From assembly GCA_041166025.1 (NCBI GenBank), contig JBEAMJ010000015.1, positions 1-64,000 on the forward strand: a stretch of DNA of 64,000 nucleotides, given 5' to 3'. The stretch comes from UBA7672 sp041166025. Lineage in GTDB: Bacteria; Pseudomonadota; Alphaproteobacteria; Caulobacterales; Hyphomonadaceae. Made by a program: the position numbers and the translations under genes. Positions 26,459 through 35,800 of the stretch are shown here, piece after piece. The number at the start of each line of letters is the position of its first letter. Position 1 is the first letter of the stretch. A model generated the notes under the pieces. That model was not told the DNA's origin. It did no database searches and worked only from the letters and a program-made list of their open reading frames with translations.

Positions 26459-26984
26459 CCATTGCTCCGGCTGCTGGTTCTACTCGCTCTGAATCGACGT
26501 CAGCGCCTTCTATCACCCGATGGGCGGTCAGTCGAACAGGGGGGCAGGGCGTGCGCAGCAGGCCCGCAGGCGACGGGTTGGTGTTTCCTGCCTGCCATTC
26601 GGTGCTCCCCTGGTTGGTCTCTCGGGTTCTAGCCAAAGCGCGCCGAGTGGGAACGCCCCAGACTGGTTTTGGTCCCCGCGGCAGGAGGTGTCGCGCTACG
26701 TGTTCTCTCGAATTGCCTCGCATAGGCATCGAATAGGAGGCGAGTTTTTGGCCCGAGCGACCGTGGAGAACCTCGCGGTTCTCGGAAGTAGCTCTTCAAG
26801 AATGGCAATTCATGCGTTCGGACACCTCATGCTCGAAGGACGCGGCTGATCCTGTGTCGCTTGAAAAGCTCTCGCGCCGGCCCTGATTTGCGGCCTAACA
26901 TGCCCAATCCGGTCAATCCGGGTGCAACTCCCATTGGACGGACGGCGCTGCGCCGATTGTCCACCAGATACAGGCCCGGCGTTA
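26459..26984. other. Gap upstream of selA
   Basis: About 525 bases without a recognisable gene. Possible short frames have no ribosome site or motif. It should contain the selA promoter; none is clear. AAGGGG-like or palindromic control elements were not found. Confidence 0.4.
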
Positions 26985-28376
26985 GTGAACGACGCATTTC
27001 GAAAGCTGCCCCAGATCCATGCCCTGCTTGAATCGGAGCAGGCCTCGCCGCTCGTTGTTCGGTATGGACGCGGCGCCGTTGCGCACGCCTTGCGCGTCCG
27101 GCTGGATGAAATTCGTGAAGCGCTACGGGCCGGTTGTGAGACGACGCCAACAGATTTCCGGACCAACGAATTCTTTGCGACCGTCGAGGCAGCCATCACC
27201 TCAGGTCGCGCCAGCAGCCTCAGGCGCGTGATAAATGCGACGGGCATCGTCATCCACACCAATATAGGTCGAGCGCTGCTGGCCCCTGAGGCGCTGGAGG
27301 CGATCCAGGAGGCGGGCAGGTCCTACTCCAATCTTGAACTCGACCTTGCAACTGGCGCGCGCAGTTCGCGGCATGTGCATGTTGAAGCGTTGTTGCGCGA
27401 GCTGACCGGGGCGGAGGCGGCTATTGTCGTGAACAATTGTGCAGCAGCGGTACTCGCCTGTCTCACTTGCATCGGTGCGGGACAGGAGGTCGTCGCCTCG
27501 CGCGGAGAACTGATCGAGATCGGCGGATCTTTCCGAATGCCGGACGTCATTGCCCAGAGCGGCGCCCGGCTCAGAGAAGTTGGCGCTACCAACAAGACCA
27601 GGATTTCAGACTACGAGGCTGCGATCGGGCCGGAGACCGCCGTTCTTCTCAAGAGTCACACCAGCAATTTCCGGATCGTTGGCTTCACCGAAAAGGCCTC
27701 TCGGCGCGAGCTTGCCGCGCTTGCTCACAGCAGGGGCGTGGTGATGGTGGAGGATCTGGGCAGCGGCGTGCTTGTCGATCTGTCCCGATTTGGCCTCGTC
27801 GATGAACCTGTTGTTCGTGACGTCCTTCAGGAGGGCGTCGATCTTGTGACGTTTTCAGGAGACAAGCTGCTTGGGGGGCCTCAGTGCGGCGTGATCGCCG
27901 GGCGCGCCACGCTTGTCGGCAAGCTCAGGTCACATCCAATTGTGCGGGCGATGCGGATCGACAAGCTGTCGCTTGCCGCGCTTGAGGCAACGCTCCGCCT
28001 CTACAAGGCGCCTAACAATCCGCTGGAAAGAGTACCGGTTCTTCGCGCCCTGGCGGAAGGCCTTGCGATCGTGAAGGCGAGGGCCGAGAGGTTGGCTCTG
28101 TCGATTGCATGTGTTCCGGGGCTCAGGGTCGAGGTCGTGGAGAGTACCGCCTATGCGGGCGGTGGAGCGCTGCCGCAGCAGGGTCTCCAGAGTTTTGCTG
28201 TAGCCTTGAAGACGCCATCGCTTTCAGCCGAGGCGATGGCGAGCCGTGCGCGAACGGGCGACCAGGCGATCCTGGGGCGCATTCACGATGACAGGTTTTG
28301 CCTCGATGTCCGGACAGTTCAGGACAGCGAGATCCCGGATATCGCGCGGGCGATTCAGCGGGCTCTGGCTCCATGA
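26985..28376 (+). CDS. selA: L-seryl-tRNA(Sec) selenium transferase
   Basis: PLP enzyme that turns seryl-tRNA(Sec) into selenocysteinyl-tRNA(Sec) using selenophosphate. The sequence follows SelA throughout: FRKLPQIHALLES at the start, NATGIVIHTNIGRALL, NNCAAAVLACL, SRGELIEIGGSFRMPDV, KSHTSNFRIVGF, and the PLP lysine K294 in FSGDKLLGGPQ (K295 in E. coli). GTG 26985 gives 463 residues, the same as E. coli SelA. An upstream GTG at 26922 would add 21 residues with no counterpart. The stop overlaps the selB ATG by 4 bases. Confidence 0.95.
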   Translation: MNDAFRKLPQIHALLESEQASPLVVRYGRGAVAHALRVRLDEIREALRAGCETTPTDFRTNEFFATVEAAITSGRASSLRRVINATGIVIHTNIGRALLAPEALEAIQEAGRSYSNLELDLATGARSSRHVHVEALLRELTGAEAAIVVNNCAAAVLACLTCIGAGQEVVASRGELIEIGGSFRMPDVIAQSGARLREVGATNKTRISDYEAAIGPETAVLLKSHTSNFRIVGFTEKASRRELAALAHSRGVVMVEDLGSGVLVDLSRFGLVDEPVVRDVLQEGVDLVTFSGDKLLGGPQCGVIAGRATLVGKLRSHPIVRAMRIDKLSLAALEATLRLYKAPNNPLERVPVLRALAEGLAIVKARAERLALSIACVPGLRVEVVESTAYAGGGALPQQGLQSFAVALKTPSLSAEAMASRARTGDQAILGRIHDDRFCLDVRTVQDSEIPDIARAIQRALAP

Positions 28377-30310
28377 AATCCTGCGCCGTTGCCGTACTTG
28401 GTCACGTCGATCATGGCAAAACATCTCTGGTCCGAGCACTTACCGGGATAGAGACCGACCGACTGAAGGAGGAGAAGGAGCGCGGCATGTCGATCGCGCT
28501 CGGCTTTGCACATCGGGTCTATCCTTCCGGAAACATCGACTTCATAGATGTTCCAGGGCACGAAGATTTCATTCGCACGATGGTCGCAGGCGCTGCCGGC
28601 GCTGGTGCAGCGCTCCTGGTTGTGTCCGCAGTTGAGGGAATCGCGCGGCAGACAGTCGAGCACCTGGAAATTGCAACTCTGCTCGGAATTACCAGGGGCG
28701 TCGTGGCCGTCACCAAGGCTGATCTGCTGGCGCATTCCGAATGGCCAAATCGGGAGATGTCGATCAGGGCGGCCATCGCTGCGACCGGTCTCAAGGGTCA
28801 ACCCATTGTCTTCTGCTCGTCGGCTACGGGGGAAGGGCTCGATGTGTTGGCTCGTCACCTCGATGATCTGTTGTGTCGTGCGCCTGAACCACCACGGCTT
28901 CCTGGCTTCTTCCTGCCTGTGGACCGGGTTTTCAGTTCGGCTGGAATGGGAACCGTTGTCACGGGCACGCTGCTCGGGGCCGGGCTTGAACGGGGTTCGC
29001 ATGCGGTTGTTGCGCCGATCGGCAGATCGGTGATTGTCCGTAGTCTTCAGACCCACGGTGTCGACCAGGAATATGTCGAAGCCGGCAGTCGTACGGCGGT
29101 CAATCTCCGGAATGTGTCTCGTGACGACATCCGCCCAGGGGAGGTGCTCTGTGCGCCGGGGTGTTATTCCGCCTCCGCCCAGATCGATGTGCGCCTCACG
29201 GTGTCATCGACGGCTGGCCGGGCATTGAAGCATCTTGACGAAGTGCGCGTTCTGCACGGATCGCGGAGTGCAACCGCGACCGTCAGGCTTGTTCGGGGCA
29301 ATTGCATCGAGCCTGGTGAAAGTGACTATGCCCAGCTCCGTTTTGCAGCGCCGGCGATCGCGTTCGTCGGTCAGCGCGCCATCCTGCGGCGTCTGTCTCC
29401 TGCTGAGACGATCGGTGGCGCCGTCGTCATCGATCCGGTAGCCTCGCCGGCTCGCAGGAATGATCATCATCGACTGACCATCCTTGCTGCTGCGTGGCGA
29501 GGCGATCCCCACGAGATTGCCGATGCCCTGCAAGGCCGGAGTGGAGGTGTTGTCCGCCTCGCAGACCTTGCGCGACTTGTCTCGCAGTCGACCGAGTACA
29601 TGCTCGAGGTTCTCGGCGCTGCCTATCTTGATCTCGGCGCCGGGGAGATCGGGAGCCGGCCCGCACTTGCAGCGACGAGGGATGCCTATCTTGATCAGCT
29701 GGCATCGCTTCATCGTGGTGAGCCGCTACAGTCAGGATTTCCCGAGGCTCGTGTGCGCCAGGCGTTGGTGGGGCCATTCTCGCCGGCCCTGGTCGGACAC
29801 GCTGAGCGGCTGCTCGTCCAGGAGGGCCGCGTGGTGCGCACAAGGGCCGGTGTCGCACTCGCCGGACATGATCCGCTGGCCGCGCTCTCGCATTCCCAAC
29901 GCCTGCAGTTCGATGCGATTGAAGGGGCCCTTCGCCAAGGCGGTCTGAAGCCGCCGGACCTCGACGAACTGCATGCAGAAGCCGACACGGATCCCGACAC
30001 ACGTCACACCCTTGTTGAACTGCTGGTCGCCTCGGGCCGCGCGGTGTTGCTCGTGAATCATGCGCTCAAGCAGCTCCTGCTTTTTCATGTCGACGCGCTG
30101 GCTGAGGCCGGGCGTGACCTTCGCAGGGCTTTTCCGTTTCCGACGCAGTTCCGGACGGGAGAGGCGCGAGAGGCGCTCAAGACGACCCGCAAGTACATAG
30201 TCCCGGTCCTCGAGCATCTCGACGCGCAGGGCCTGACTGTACGCAATGGCGATCTTCGTCATCTGGCTCAGGATGAGAGTCCCGGATCGGTCGGTCGCGA
30301 CGATGTTTGA
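28373..30310 (+). CDS. selB: Selenocysteine-specific translation elongation factor
   Basis: Protein of 645 residues that delivers Sec-tRNA(Sec) to the ribosome at UGA codons next to a SECIS hairpin. The GTPase motifs are GHVDHGKTS at 10-18, the DVPGHEDFI segment and TKADLL, and the C-terminal third carries the winged-helix repeats that bind SECIS RNA (for example EALKTTRKYIVPVLEHLD). ATG 28373 overlaps the selA stop; the longer open frame upstream lies inside selA. tRNA-Sec begins 35 bases after its stop. Confidence 0.95.
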   Translation: MKSCAVAVLGHVDHGKTSLVRALTGIETDRLKEEKERGMSIALGFAHRVYPSGNIDFIDVPGHEDFIRTMVAGAAGAGAALLVVSAVEGIARQTVEHLEIATLLGITRGVVAVTKADLLAHSEWPNREMSIRAAIAATGLKGQPIVFCSSATGEGLDVLARHLDDLLCRAPEPPRLPGFFLPVDRVFSSAGMGTVVTGTLLGAGLERGSHAVVAPIGRSVIVRSLQTHGVDQEYVEAGSRTAVNLRNVSRDDIRPGEVLCAPGCYSASAQIDVRLTVSSTAGRALKHLDEVRVLHGSRSATATVRLVRGNCIEPGESDYAQLRFAAPAIAFVGQRAILRRLSPAETIGGAVVIDPVASPARRNDHHRLTILAAAWRGDPHEIADALQGRSGGVVRLADLARLVSQSTEYMLEVLGAAYLDLGAGEIGSRPALAATRDAYLDQLASLHRGEPLQSGFPEARVRQALVGPFSPALVGHAERLLVQEGRVVRTRAGVALAGHDPLAALSHSQRLQFDAIEGALRQGGLKPPDLDELHAEADTDPDTRHTLVELLVASGRAVLLVNHALKQLLLFHVDALAEAGRDLRRAFPFPTQFRTGEAREALKTTRKYIVPVLEHLDAQGLTVRNGDLRHLAQDESPGSVGRDDV

Positions 30311-30345
30311 CTCAACTAGCCCTGACAGTAGGTTTGCACAGGTAT

Positions 30346-30440
30346 GGAGGTGACCGGAGTCTGGTGGCTCCCCTGGTCTTCAAAACCAGTGACGCGTCGA
30401 CAAGGCGTGTGGTGGGTTCGATTCCCATCCGCCTCCGCCA
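30346..30440 (+). tRNA. selC: tRNA-Sec (anticodon TCA)
   Basis: 95 bases, the length of bacterial tRNA-Sec. GGAGG at 30346-30350 pairs with CCTCC at 30432-30436, then discriminator G and an encoded CCA at 30438-30440. The anticodon stem-loop CTGGT-CTTCAAA-ACCAG holds TCA at 30380-30382, which reads UGA. A long variable arm with an ACGC/GCGT stem precedes the T arm GGTTCGATTCC. The position directly after selA-selB confirms the identity. Confidence 0.96.
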
Positions 30441-30597
30441 CCCGTGAATAGCCGCGGTGAGCTGCGGTCTCACCATGGCTTTCAGCCGCCTTGCGGATAG
30501 GCGCCCTTGAGAGCATCCTTCTGCCCAAGCGATCGGCGCCAGCGCTCGGGCGCGGCGTGAGATGAAGTGGTTCCGATGATCGGGCCGGAGGGTTTGA

Positions 30598-32187
30598 ATG
30601 AGCGAGTTCAATCGCGGATTTTCCTTGCCCGATCTCGATGGTTTGCCTCGCCGGTTTCCGAGCGGTCGCCCAAGCCTCGTCTGTTTCGTCAAGGAAGACT
30701 GCAAGACCTGCAATCTGGTCATGCCGGTGCTCGAAGCTTTCCATCGTACCTTCGGGGCGAGGGCAGATGTGCTGCTGGTCGGACAGTCGGCGGCCGGGAA
30801 TGCAACACTGAAGGAGCGTCATGCCCTGACCATGCCTGTCCTCGACGATAGCGACTGCAGGGTGTCGTTTGCATGGGATTTTGAAATTGTGCCCGCAGTG
30901 TTCTGGACAGATGGCGAGGGGAAAATCGGGACCCGGTTTGAAGGATTTGTCCGGAGCGAGTGGCAAGCACTCGAACAGCAGATCGGCGCACAACTTGATC
31001 CTGGTTTCAGCGGGCTGAACTGGCTGGACTACCCGGACTGGCGACCCGGTTGCGGTTCGAAACATCTTGACCCCGAAGTCAATGAACGCCTTCGCGCAAC
31101 GGCCTCGGACAGCCCCATCCGCGCACGGCGCATCGAGATTGCAAGCGCGGATGACGATGCTGAATTCATGTTTGATCAGGGTTTCAGCGATGGCTTGCCA
31201 CTAGTTCCACCGACGCCGGAAAGGGTGATGCGAATGCTGGCGGGGACACGACGTGGCGCGCAGGACATTGTCGCTGTCGTTCCGCCCAACATGGCGCCAG
31301 CCACCGTTGAAAAGATTGCAATCAACGCGGTCATGGCGGGATGCAGACCCGACTATCTTCCCGTTGTGATTGCTGCGGTCGAGGCGGTCTGCACGGATGA
31401 GTTCAACATCCATGGCGTGACGGCGACGACCATGGGAGCTTCACCCGTGATGGTCGTCAACGGCCCGATCCGGCATCGCATTGGCATGAACATGAAGCTG
31501 AGCGCGTTGGGCGTCGGTAATCGGGCGAACGCGACCATCGGCAGGGCGGTAAGGCTTGTCGTCCGCAATATTGGCGGAGCAAGACCCGGTGGCGTTGATC
31601 GTTCGACCATGAGCAGCCCCCTCAAGTTCACGATGTGCTTTGCGGAATGGGAGGAGGGGTCGCCCTGGTCGCCGCTCCATGTGGAGAGAGGCTTTCAGGT
31701 CGAGGATTCTGTCGTCACGGTATTTGCAATGACCAGTGGTCCCGTTCTGATCGTCGATCAGGAATCAAGGGGCGCCGACCAGATCGCTGGATCGCTGGGG
31801 CTCGGGCTGGAGGGCGCCATCTTGTCGAAAATCCATCGCATGCCCATGGATGCGCTGCTTGTGGTCTGTCCCGAACACATCCGCACCCTCACCAGCGAAG
31901 GTCAGTACTCCAAGGATCGCCTGCGCGCCCGGATCCAGCAGGTGACCTCGCGTCCCTTGAGGGAAATGGTCGCAAACGAAATTTCCGGTGCGGGCATTCC
32001 GCGCGCAATCGCGGACAAGATGACACCTGAACAACTCGAGGCCCCGGCGCCCAAATTTGCCAGCGAAGCCAACATCCACATCGTTGTGGCGGGGTCGGAG
32101 GCAGGCAAGTTCTCGGCCGCCTTCCATGGCTGGGTTACGGGACCAGCCGGCTCAATGTCCGTTTCGCGAAAGATCGAAACCAGCTAG
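30598..32187 (+). CDS. Thioredoxin-domain protein linked to the UGSC selenoprotein
   Basis: Protein of 529 residues. Residues 1 to about 130 look like a thioredoxin fold with a redox pair C35-K-T-C38 (KEDCKTCN) and the usual cis-Pro segment (EIVPAVFW). From about 185 a second, larger domain begins with FSDGLPLVPPTPERVMRML and continues with APATVEKIAINAVMAGCRPDYLP; I do not recognise a characterised enzyme in it. GGAGGG stands 6 bases before ATG 30598. It ends 24 bases before the selenoprotein gene, so both are likely one transcript and partners: the CxxC could reduce the Sec/Cys centre of the small protein. No signal peptide is seen. Confidence 0.75.
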   Translation: MSEFNRGFSLPDLDGLPRRFPSGRPSLVCFVKEDCKTCNLVMPVLEAFHRTFGARADVLLVGQSAAGNATLKERHALTMPVLDDSDCRVSFAWDFEIVPAVFWTDGEGKIGTRFEGFVRSEWQALEQQIGAQLDPGFSGLNWLDYPDWRPGCGSKHLDPEVNERLRATASDSPIRARRIEIASADDDAEFMFDQGFSDGLPLVPPTPERVMRMLAGTRRGAQDIVAVVPPNMAPATVEKIAINAVMAGCRPDYLPVVIAAVEAVCTDEFNIHGVTATTMGASPVMVVNGPIRHRIGMNMKLSALGVGNRANATIGRAVRLVVRNIGGARPGGVDRSTMSSPLKFTMCFAEWEEGSPWSPLHVERGFQVEDSVVTVFAMTSGPVLIVDQESRGADQIAGSLGLGLEGAILSKIHRMPMDALLVVCPEHIRTLTSEGQYSKDRLRARIQQVTSRPLREMVANEISGAGIPRAIADKMTPEQLEAPAPKFASEANIHIVVAGSEAGKFSAAFHGWVTGPAGSMSVSRKIETS

Positions 32188-32211
32188 AGCTGGTTCAACA
32201 GGAGGATGCCC

Positions 32212-32733
32212 ATGACACTCATTATCCTCGATCCAACGGATGAACGCGTACCCGTGGAGCGTCACATATCCAGACGCAACGGGGCCATAACTGGTACGAT
32301 TGGCCTTCTGGATATCAGCAAGCCGCGCGGCAATGTCTTGCTGGATGAGCTTGAGCGCCTGCTGCTGGAGCGATTGCCGGGGGTCAAGGTCAACCGCTAC
32401 AGGAAGCCGACATTCGCCAAGCCATGTCCGGATGATCTTCGAGGGACGATCAAGTCCGAATGTTCCTTCCTGGTTGAAGCGCTTGCCGATTGAGGATCAT
32501 GCACAACGTGCAGTATGCACGACACTGTGTGGTTCGAGATCCAGGGCGTTCCGGCCGTTTCCATCGCCTCCAGCGAGTTTCGCGAAGCCGCAGAGGCCCA
32601 GCGCGACGCGCTGGGGATGAAGGACGCACGCTATCTGCTGGTCGAACACCCGATCCAGGATGCGACAGACGATGAGATGCGCGCCAAGGCGCAGGCCGTG
32701 CTGCCGGCTGTCATCGAGGCCCTGACCAGCTAG
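32212..32733 (+). CDS. UGSC family selenoprotein (in-frame TGA = Sec94)
   Basis: Protein of 173 residues if TGA at 32491-32493 is read as selenocysteine. Upstream of it runs ...SFLVEALAD and downstream, in the same frame, U94-G-S-C97-T-T-C100 and MHDTVWFEIQGVPAVSI until TAG at 32731. U-G-S-C is the defining motif of the UGSC (seleno)protein family, whose function is not established; a redox role of the Sec/Cys pair is likely. ATG 32212 has AGGAGG 6 bases ahead; ATG 32206 abuts it and is less likely. selA, selB and selC lie immediately upstream, and a hairpin follows the TGA. Standard gene callers would split this into two hypothetical ORFs. Confidence 0.9.
32491..32529 (+). promoter_or_regulatory. 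Bacterial SECIS-like hairpin after the Sec codon
   Basis: TGA at 32491 is followed by a stem CGTGCA (32507-32512) / TGCACG (32516-32521) with loop GTA, extended below by CACA (32502-32505) / TGTG (32526-32529) across small bulges. The apical loop starts 20 bases after the TGA and with a G, in the range used by bacterial SECIS elements bound by SelB. The alternative stem TGCAC/GTGCA just before it is shorter. Confidence 0.7.
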
Positions 32734-32913
32734 GGGCGAACTGACTTGCAGCAGTCCGCCAGAAGGTCTGTCGAAGCTGGGGCGGCACATGCGTGGCATG
32801 ACGGTCGCGAATGCGTCTGTGCTGCCCGCCTGCACAGACAGCGCAGTTGTGGCCAGGATGCCAGACGAATAAGCTCAGCGCCTGAGCCCAGGGGCCGCGG
32901 AGTGCGGAGACAG

Positions 32914-34800
32914 ATGCACAGGGAACTCGACAGGCGCACGCTGCTGTTATCCGTGGCCTCGCTCGCTGCATGTCAGGGCGTCGAAACGCAAACGAAGATG
33001 GCAGGCAGCGCCTGCATCGACTTATCCAGGGGAACAGGGGAAGCGTCGGTGTTTGCGCAATTTGATGAGGAACTCGCAACAGTCCAGCACGCGCTCCTGT
33101 CTCATGAGCCCGAGCAGGCGACGCTTCTTGGTTTTTCCGACAAGGATGCGGGCGATGGTTACCTCTCCCGATGGGGTGCGTATGGCGAGGCGGGCCGGCG
33201 CGAGCGCCGCGGTCGGCTTGAAGCGGTCGCCGGGGTCCTTCGCGGCTTTGATCCGGAACGGCTGGATCCGACCCGACGCATGACCCGGGACGTGCTCCTT
33301 GATCGGGCCAGCGGATGGCTCGACCTCGAAGAGGCCTGTGGCGTCGGCGGGCTCAGTCCCTGGGGCGTGATATGGGGCTATGAACTCTACCCCGTGAATC
33401 AGATATCGGGTTTCCACATCGGCGCCCCGAGCCTGCTCATCAACCAGCAACCCCTGGCCAGCCCGGAGGATGCGGAGGCCTACCTTTCGCGCCTCGCAGG
33501 CATGGCCGACGCTCTTGATGCAGTCGGCCTGGAAGCGCGTCTTGATGCCCAGCGCTTCCCGGTCCCCAGTCGTATCGTCGCGGGGGCTCTGGCGGTTGTT
33601 GAAGATTTTGTTGCTCCCGCCGCACGGGCCCATCCGCTCGCTGCGAGTTTCGCGGCCCGGCTCGAAGCAGGTTCGATTGCGGGCGGCGACCGCTTTGCTG
33701 ATCGTGCCGAACGCATTCTCCTTGAGGAGGTCTATCCGGCCTACCACCGTTTGAGGACTGTTCTTCTGGAGATCCAGAAAACGGGTCAGGAGGCGCTGGG
33801 GCTTGCCAGCCGCGCGCGCGGGGACGAGCTCTATCAGGCCTTCCTGCACATGCAGGCGGACACGGCGCTGACCGCAGCAGAGATTCATGCCATCGGCCGA
33901 CAGGAGACGGAGCGGCTCGCCAGCCAGCTTGATTCTGCTCTGCGCGCCGTCGGGCTTGCAACTGGCCCGATCCAGGCGCGCCTTGCCGACCTTTCGACGC
34001 GACCTGGCCAGCTTTATGCCAATTCGGCTGAGGGTCGTGAGGCGCTCCTGGCGGATCTGCGCAAGATGGTTGCGCAGGTCAACGAGCGCATGCTGATCGC
34101 ATTTGACGGGACGCCGCAGCGGCCAGCGGAGATCCGTCCGGTGCCTTCCTTCCTCGACAAGTATGCTTCCGGCGGGGGAGGGCAGCCGCCGGCCATGAAT
34201 GGGCGCACGCCAGGCGTCTTCACGATCAATCTGCGCGAGATGGAGAACACGCCGCTCTGGGGACTGCCGGCCCTAGCATTCCATGAAGCGACGCCCGGCC
34301 ACATCTATGAAGGCGAGGTTGCAATGGCGCGCGAGCTGCCTGCGCTTCGTGTTTTTCTTGCCCGCTCCAACGCCTTTGCCGAGGGGTGGGCGATGTACAG
34401 CGAGCAGCTGGCCTCCGAGCTTGGGCTTTATGCCCCCTATGTCGGCGGCGAGATCGGGAGGCTGAAGTCAGAACTGTTCCGCGCCAACCGGCTCGTCGTG
34501 GATACGGGTCTGCATGCTCTGGGCTGGAGCTTCGAGGAAGGCGTCCGTTTCATGGTCGAAAGCGGCGGGGCCACGGAGAGCGAAGCGCGACGGGAAGTCG
34601 TCCGCTATGCAGCCTGGCCTGGTCAGGCGGTTGGCTACAAGCTCGGAATGATCGAGATACTCAAGGCGCGCGATCGCGCGCGCGCTGCGCTCGGCGAGCG
34701 CTTTTCACTGAAGGGCTTCCATCGCACCCTTCTGGAAACAGGCGGGGTTCCTCTTCCTTTTCTCACACGCTCGGCGGATTGCTGGGCGGCGGCGGCCTGA
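32914..34800 (+). CDS. DUF885 family lipoprotein, putative metallopeptidase
   Basis: Protein of 628 residues. The N-terminus (RRTLLLSVASLAACQ) is a lipoprotein signal with Cys in LAAC, so it is likely anchored outside the inner membrane. The zinc-peptidase-like motif HEATPGH stands at 457-463, with EGWAMYSEQ downstream supplying a third ligand, as in DUF885 proteins. These are thought to be carboxypeptidase-like, but evidence is limited. ATG 32914 follows GGAG by 5 bases. It lies 180 bases after the selenoprotein gene and converges on the DgcA gene 9 bases beyond its stop. Its peptide chemistry fits region D. Confidence 0.82.
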   Translation: MHRELDRRTLLLSVASLAACQGVETQTKMAGSACIDLSRGTGEASVFAQFDEELATVQHALLSHEPEQATLLGFSDKDAGDGYLSRWGAYGEAGRRERRGRLEAVAGVLRGFDPERLDPTRRMTRDVLLDRASGWLDLEEACGVGGLSPWGVIWGYELYPVNQISGFHIGAPSLLINQQPLASPEDAEAYLSRLAGMADALDAVGLEARLDAQRFPVPSRIVAGALAVVEDFVAPAARAHPLAASFAARLEAGSIAGGDRFADRAERILLEEVYPAYHRLRTVLLEIQKTGQEALGLASRARGDELYQAFLHMQADTALTAAEIHAIGRQETERLASQLDSALRAVGLATGPIQARLADLSTRPGQLYANSAEGREALLADLRKMVAQVNERMLIAFDGTPQRPAEIRPVPSFLDKYASGGGGQPPAMNGRTPGVFTINLREMENTPLWGLPALAFHEATPGHIYEGEVAMARELPALRVFLARSNAFAEGWAMYSEQLASELGLYAPYVGGEIGRLKSELFRANRLVVDTGLHALGWSFEEGVRFMVESGGATESEARREVVRYAAWPGQAVGYKLGMIEILKARDRARAALGERFSLKGFHRTLLETGGVPLPFLTRSADCWAAAA

Positions 34801-34809
34801 ACGTCTGCC

Positions 34810-35796
34810 TTAGCCCCACAAGGCGGCCGATGGAGGATGAAGCTGCCCGTCAGCATAGACCATGGCGTGCTCGCCCCAGTCCTCAGCCTGCAGAAGCGGG
34901 CCGTCCAGATCCACATAGGCGCACCGTTGTGCAAGAATATGGGCGGGCGCCATTGAAAGGGAGGAGCCGGCCATGCATCCCACCATGAGGCGGAAGCCCA
35001 TGGCCTGCGCGGCGTCGGCGAGGTCAAGGGCTGCTGTCAGACCTCCCGTCTTGTCGAGCTTGATATTGATCACGCCAAAACGCCCAGCCGCCTTGGTGAG
35101 GTCGTTCTGGTCCCGGATGAGTTCGTCAGCACAGATCTCGACAGGGCATCGATATCCATCAAGACCCCCTTCCTGCCCAACGCCTATTGGCTGTTCCAGA
35201 AGGACGACGCCCAGATCCTTGAGTTGTGGGGCAAGCTGCTTCAGCTGATCGATCGACCAGGACTGGTTGGGATCAACGATGAACCGGCTCGCAGGCGCGC
35301 CGCGCCTGACCGCGCTGATCGCCTCGAGCGGGGCAGCGCCATCCACCTTGATCTTGATCAGCGTGTGCCCGGATGCCGCCCGCCCCGCCGCCTCATAAGC
35401 GGAGAGGCTGCGAATGCCGATCGTGATGGCCGTTTCGACGGGACGGACCTGCGCCAGGCCGGCAAGGCTTGCCGCGCTTCGACCTGTCTGCTTGGCTTCG
35501 AGATCCCAGAGTGCGCTGTCGAGTGCGCAGCGCGCACCACCTGCCGGCAAGAGCCCCTGGATGTCCTTGCGCGTCACTCCGGCCTCGATGGCCGGACGAA
35601 CCCCTTCAAGCGCATCGATCATGCTTCCGGGGGTCTCACCTTCATAGGGTACGCCGCACGCTTCGCCGCGTCCCTGTCTTCCCTGCGCATCCTTCAGTTC
35701 GAGGATGATGGTTGGCTGGTCAAGCTGAACGCCGCGCGAGATTGCAAAGGGCTCGCGCATGGGCCAGCGGCGCTCATGGACGGTGAAGCTCAGCAC
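34810..35796 (-). CDS. dgcA: N-acetyl-D-glutamate racemase DgcA-like (enolase superfamily)
   Basis: Protein of 328 residues. Barrel landmarks are the KIKVD lysine pair, magnesium ligands in FIVDPNQSW, LLEQPI and ICADEL, and the opposite lysine in INIKLDKTGG. In the DgcN-DgcA pathway this enzyme inverts N-acetyl-D-Glu to the L form; Ala-Glu dipeptide epimerases have the same fold and cannot be separated by sequence alone. Placement directly after a DgcN gene favours the first role. GTG 35796, 4 bases after the DgcN stop and behind GGAGG, is preferred to TTG 35823. Confidence 0.82.
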   Translation of the reverse strand: MLSFTVHERRWPMREPFAISRGVQLDQPTIILELKDAQGRQGRGEACGVPYEGETPGSMIDALEGVRPAIEAGVTRKDIQGLLPAGGARCALDSALWDLEAKQTGRSAASLAGLAQVRPVETAITIGIRSLSAYEAAGRAASGHTLIKIKVDGAAPLEAISAVRRGAPASRFIVDPNQSWSIDQLKQLAPQLKDLGVVLLEQPIGVGQEGGLDGYRCPVEICADELIRDQNDLTKAAGRFGVINIKLDKTGGLTAALDLADAAQAMGFRLMVGCMAGSSLSMAPAHILAQRCAYVDLDGPLLQAEDWGEHAMVYADGQLHPPSAALWG

Positions 35797-35800
35797 GGCG

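Noticed and set aside
26922..26984. Longer SelA start
   Set aside because: The extra 21 residues have no counterpart in SelA; GTG 26985 gives the standard length.
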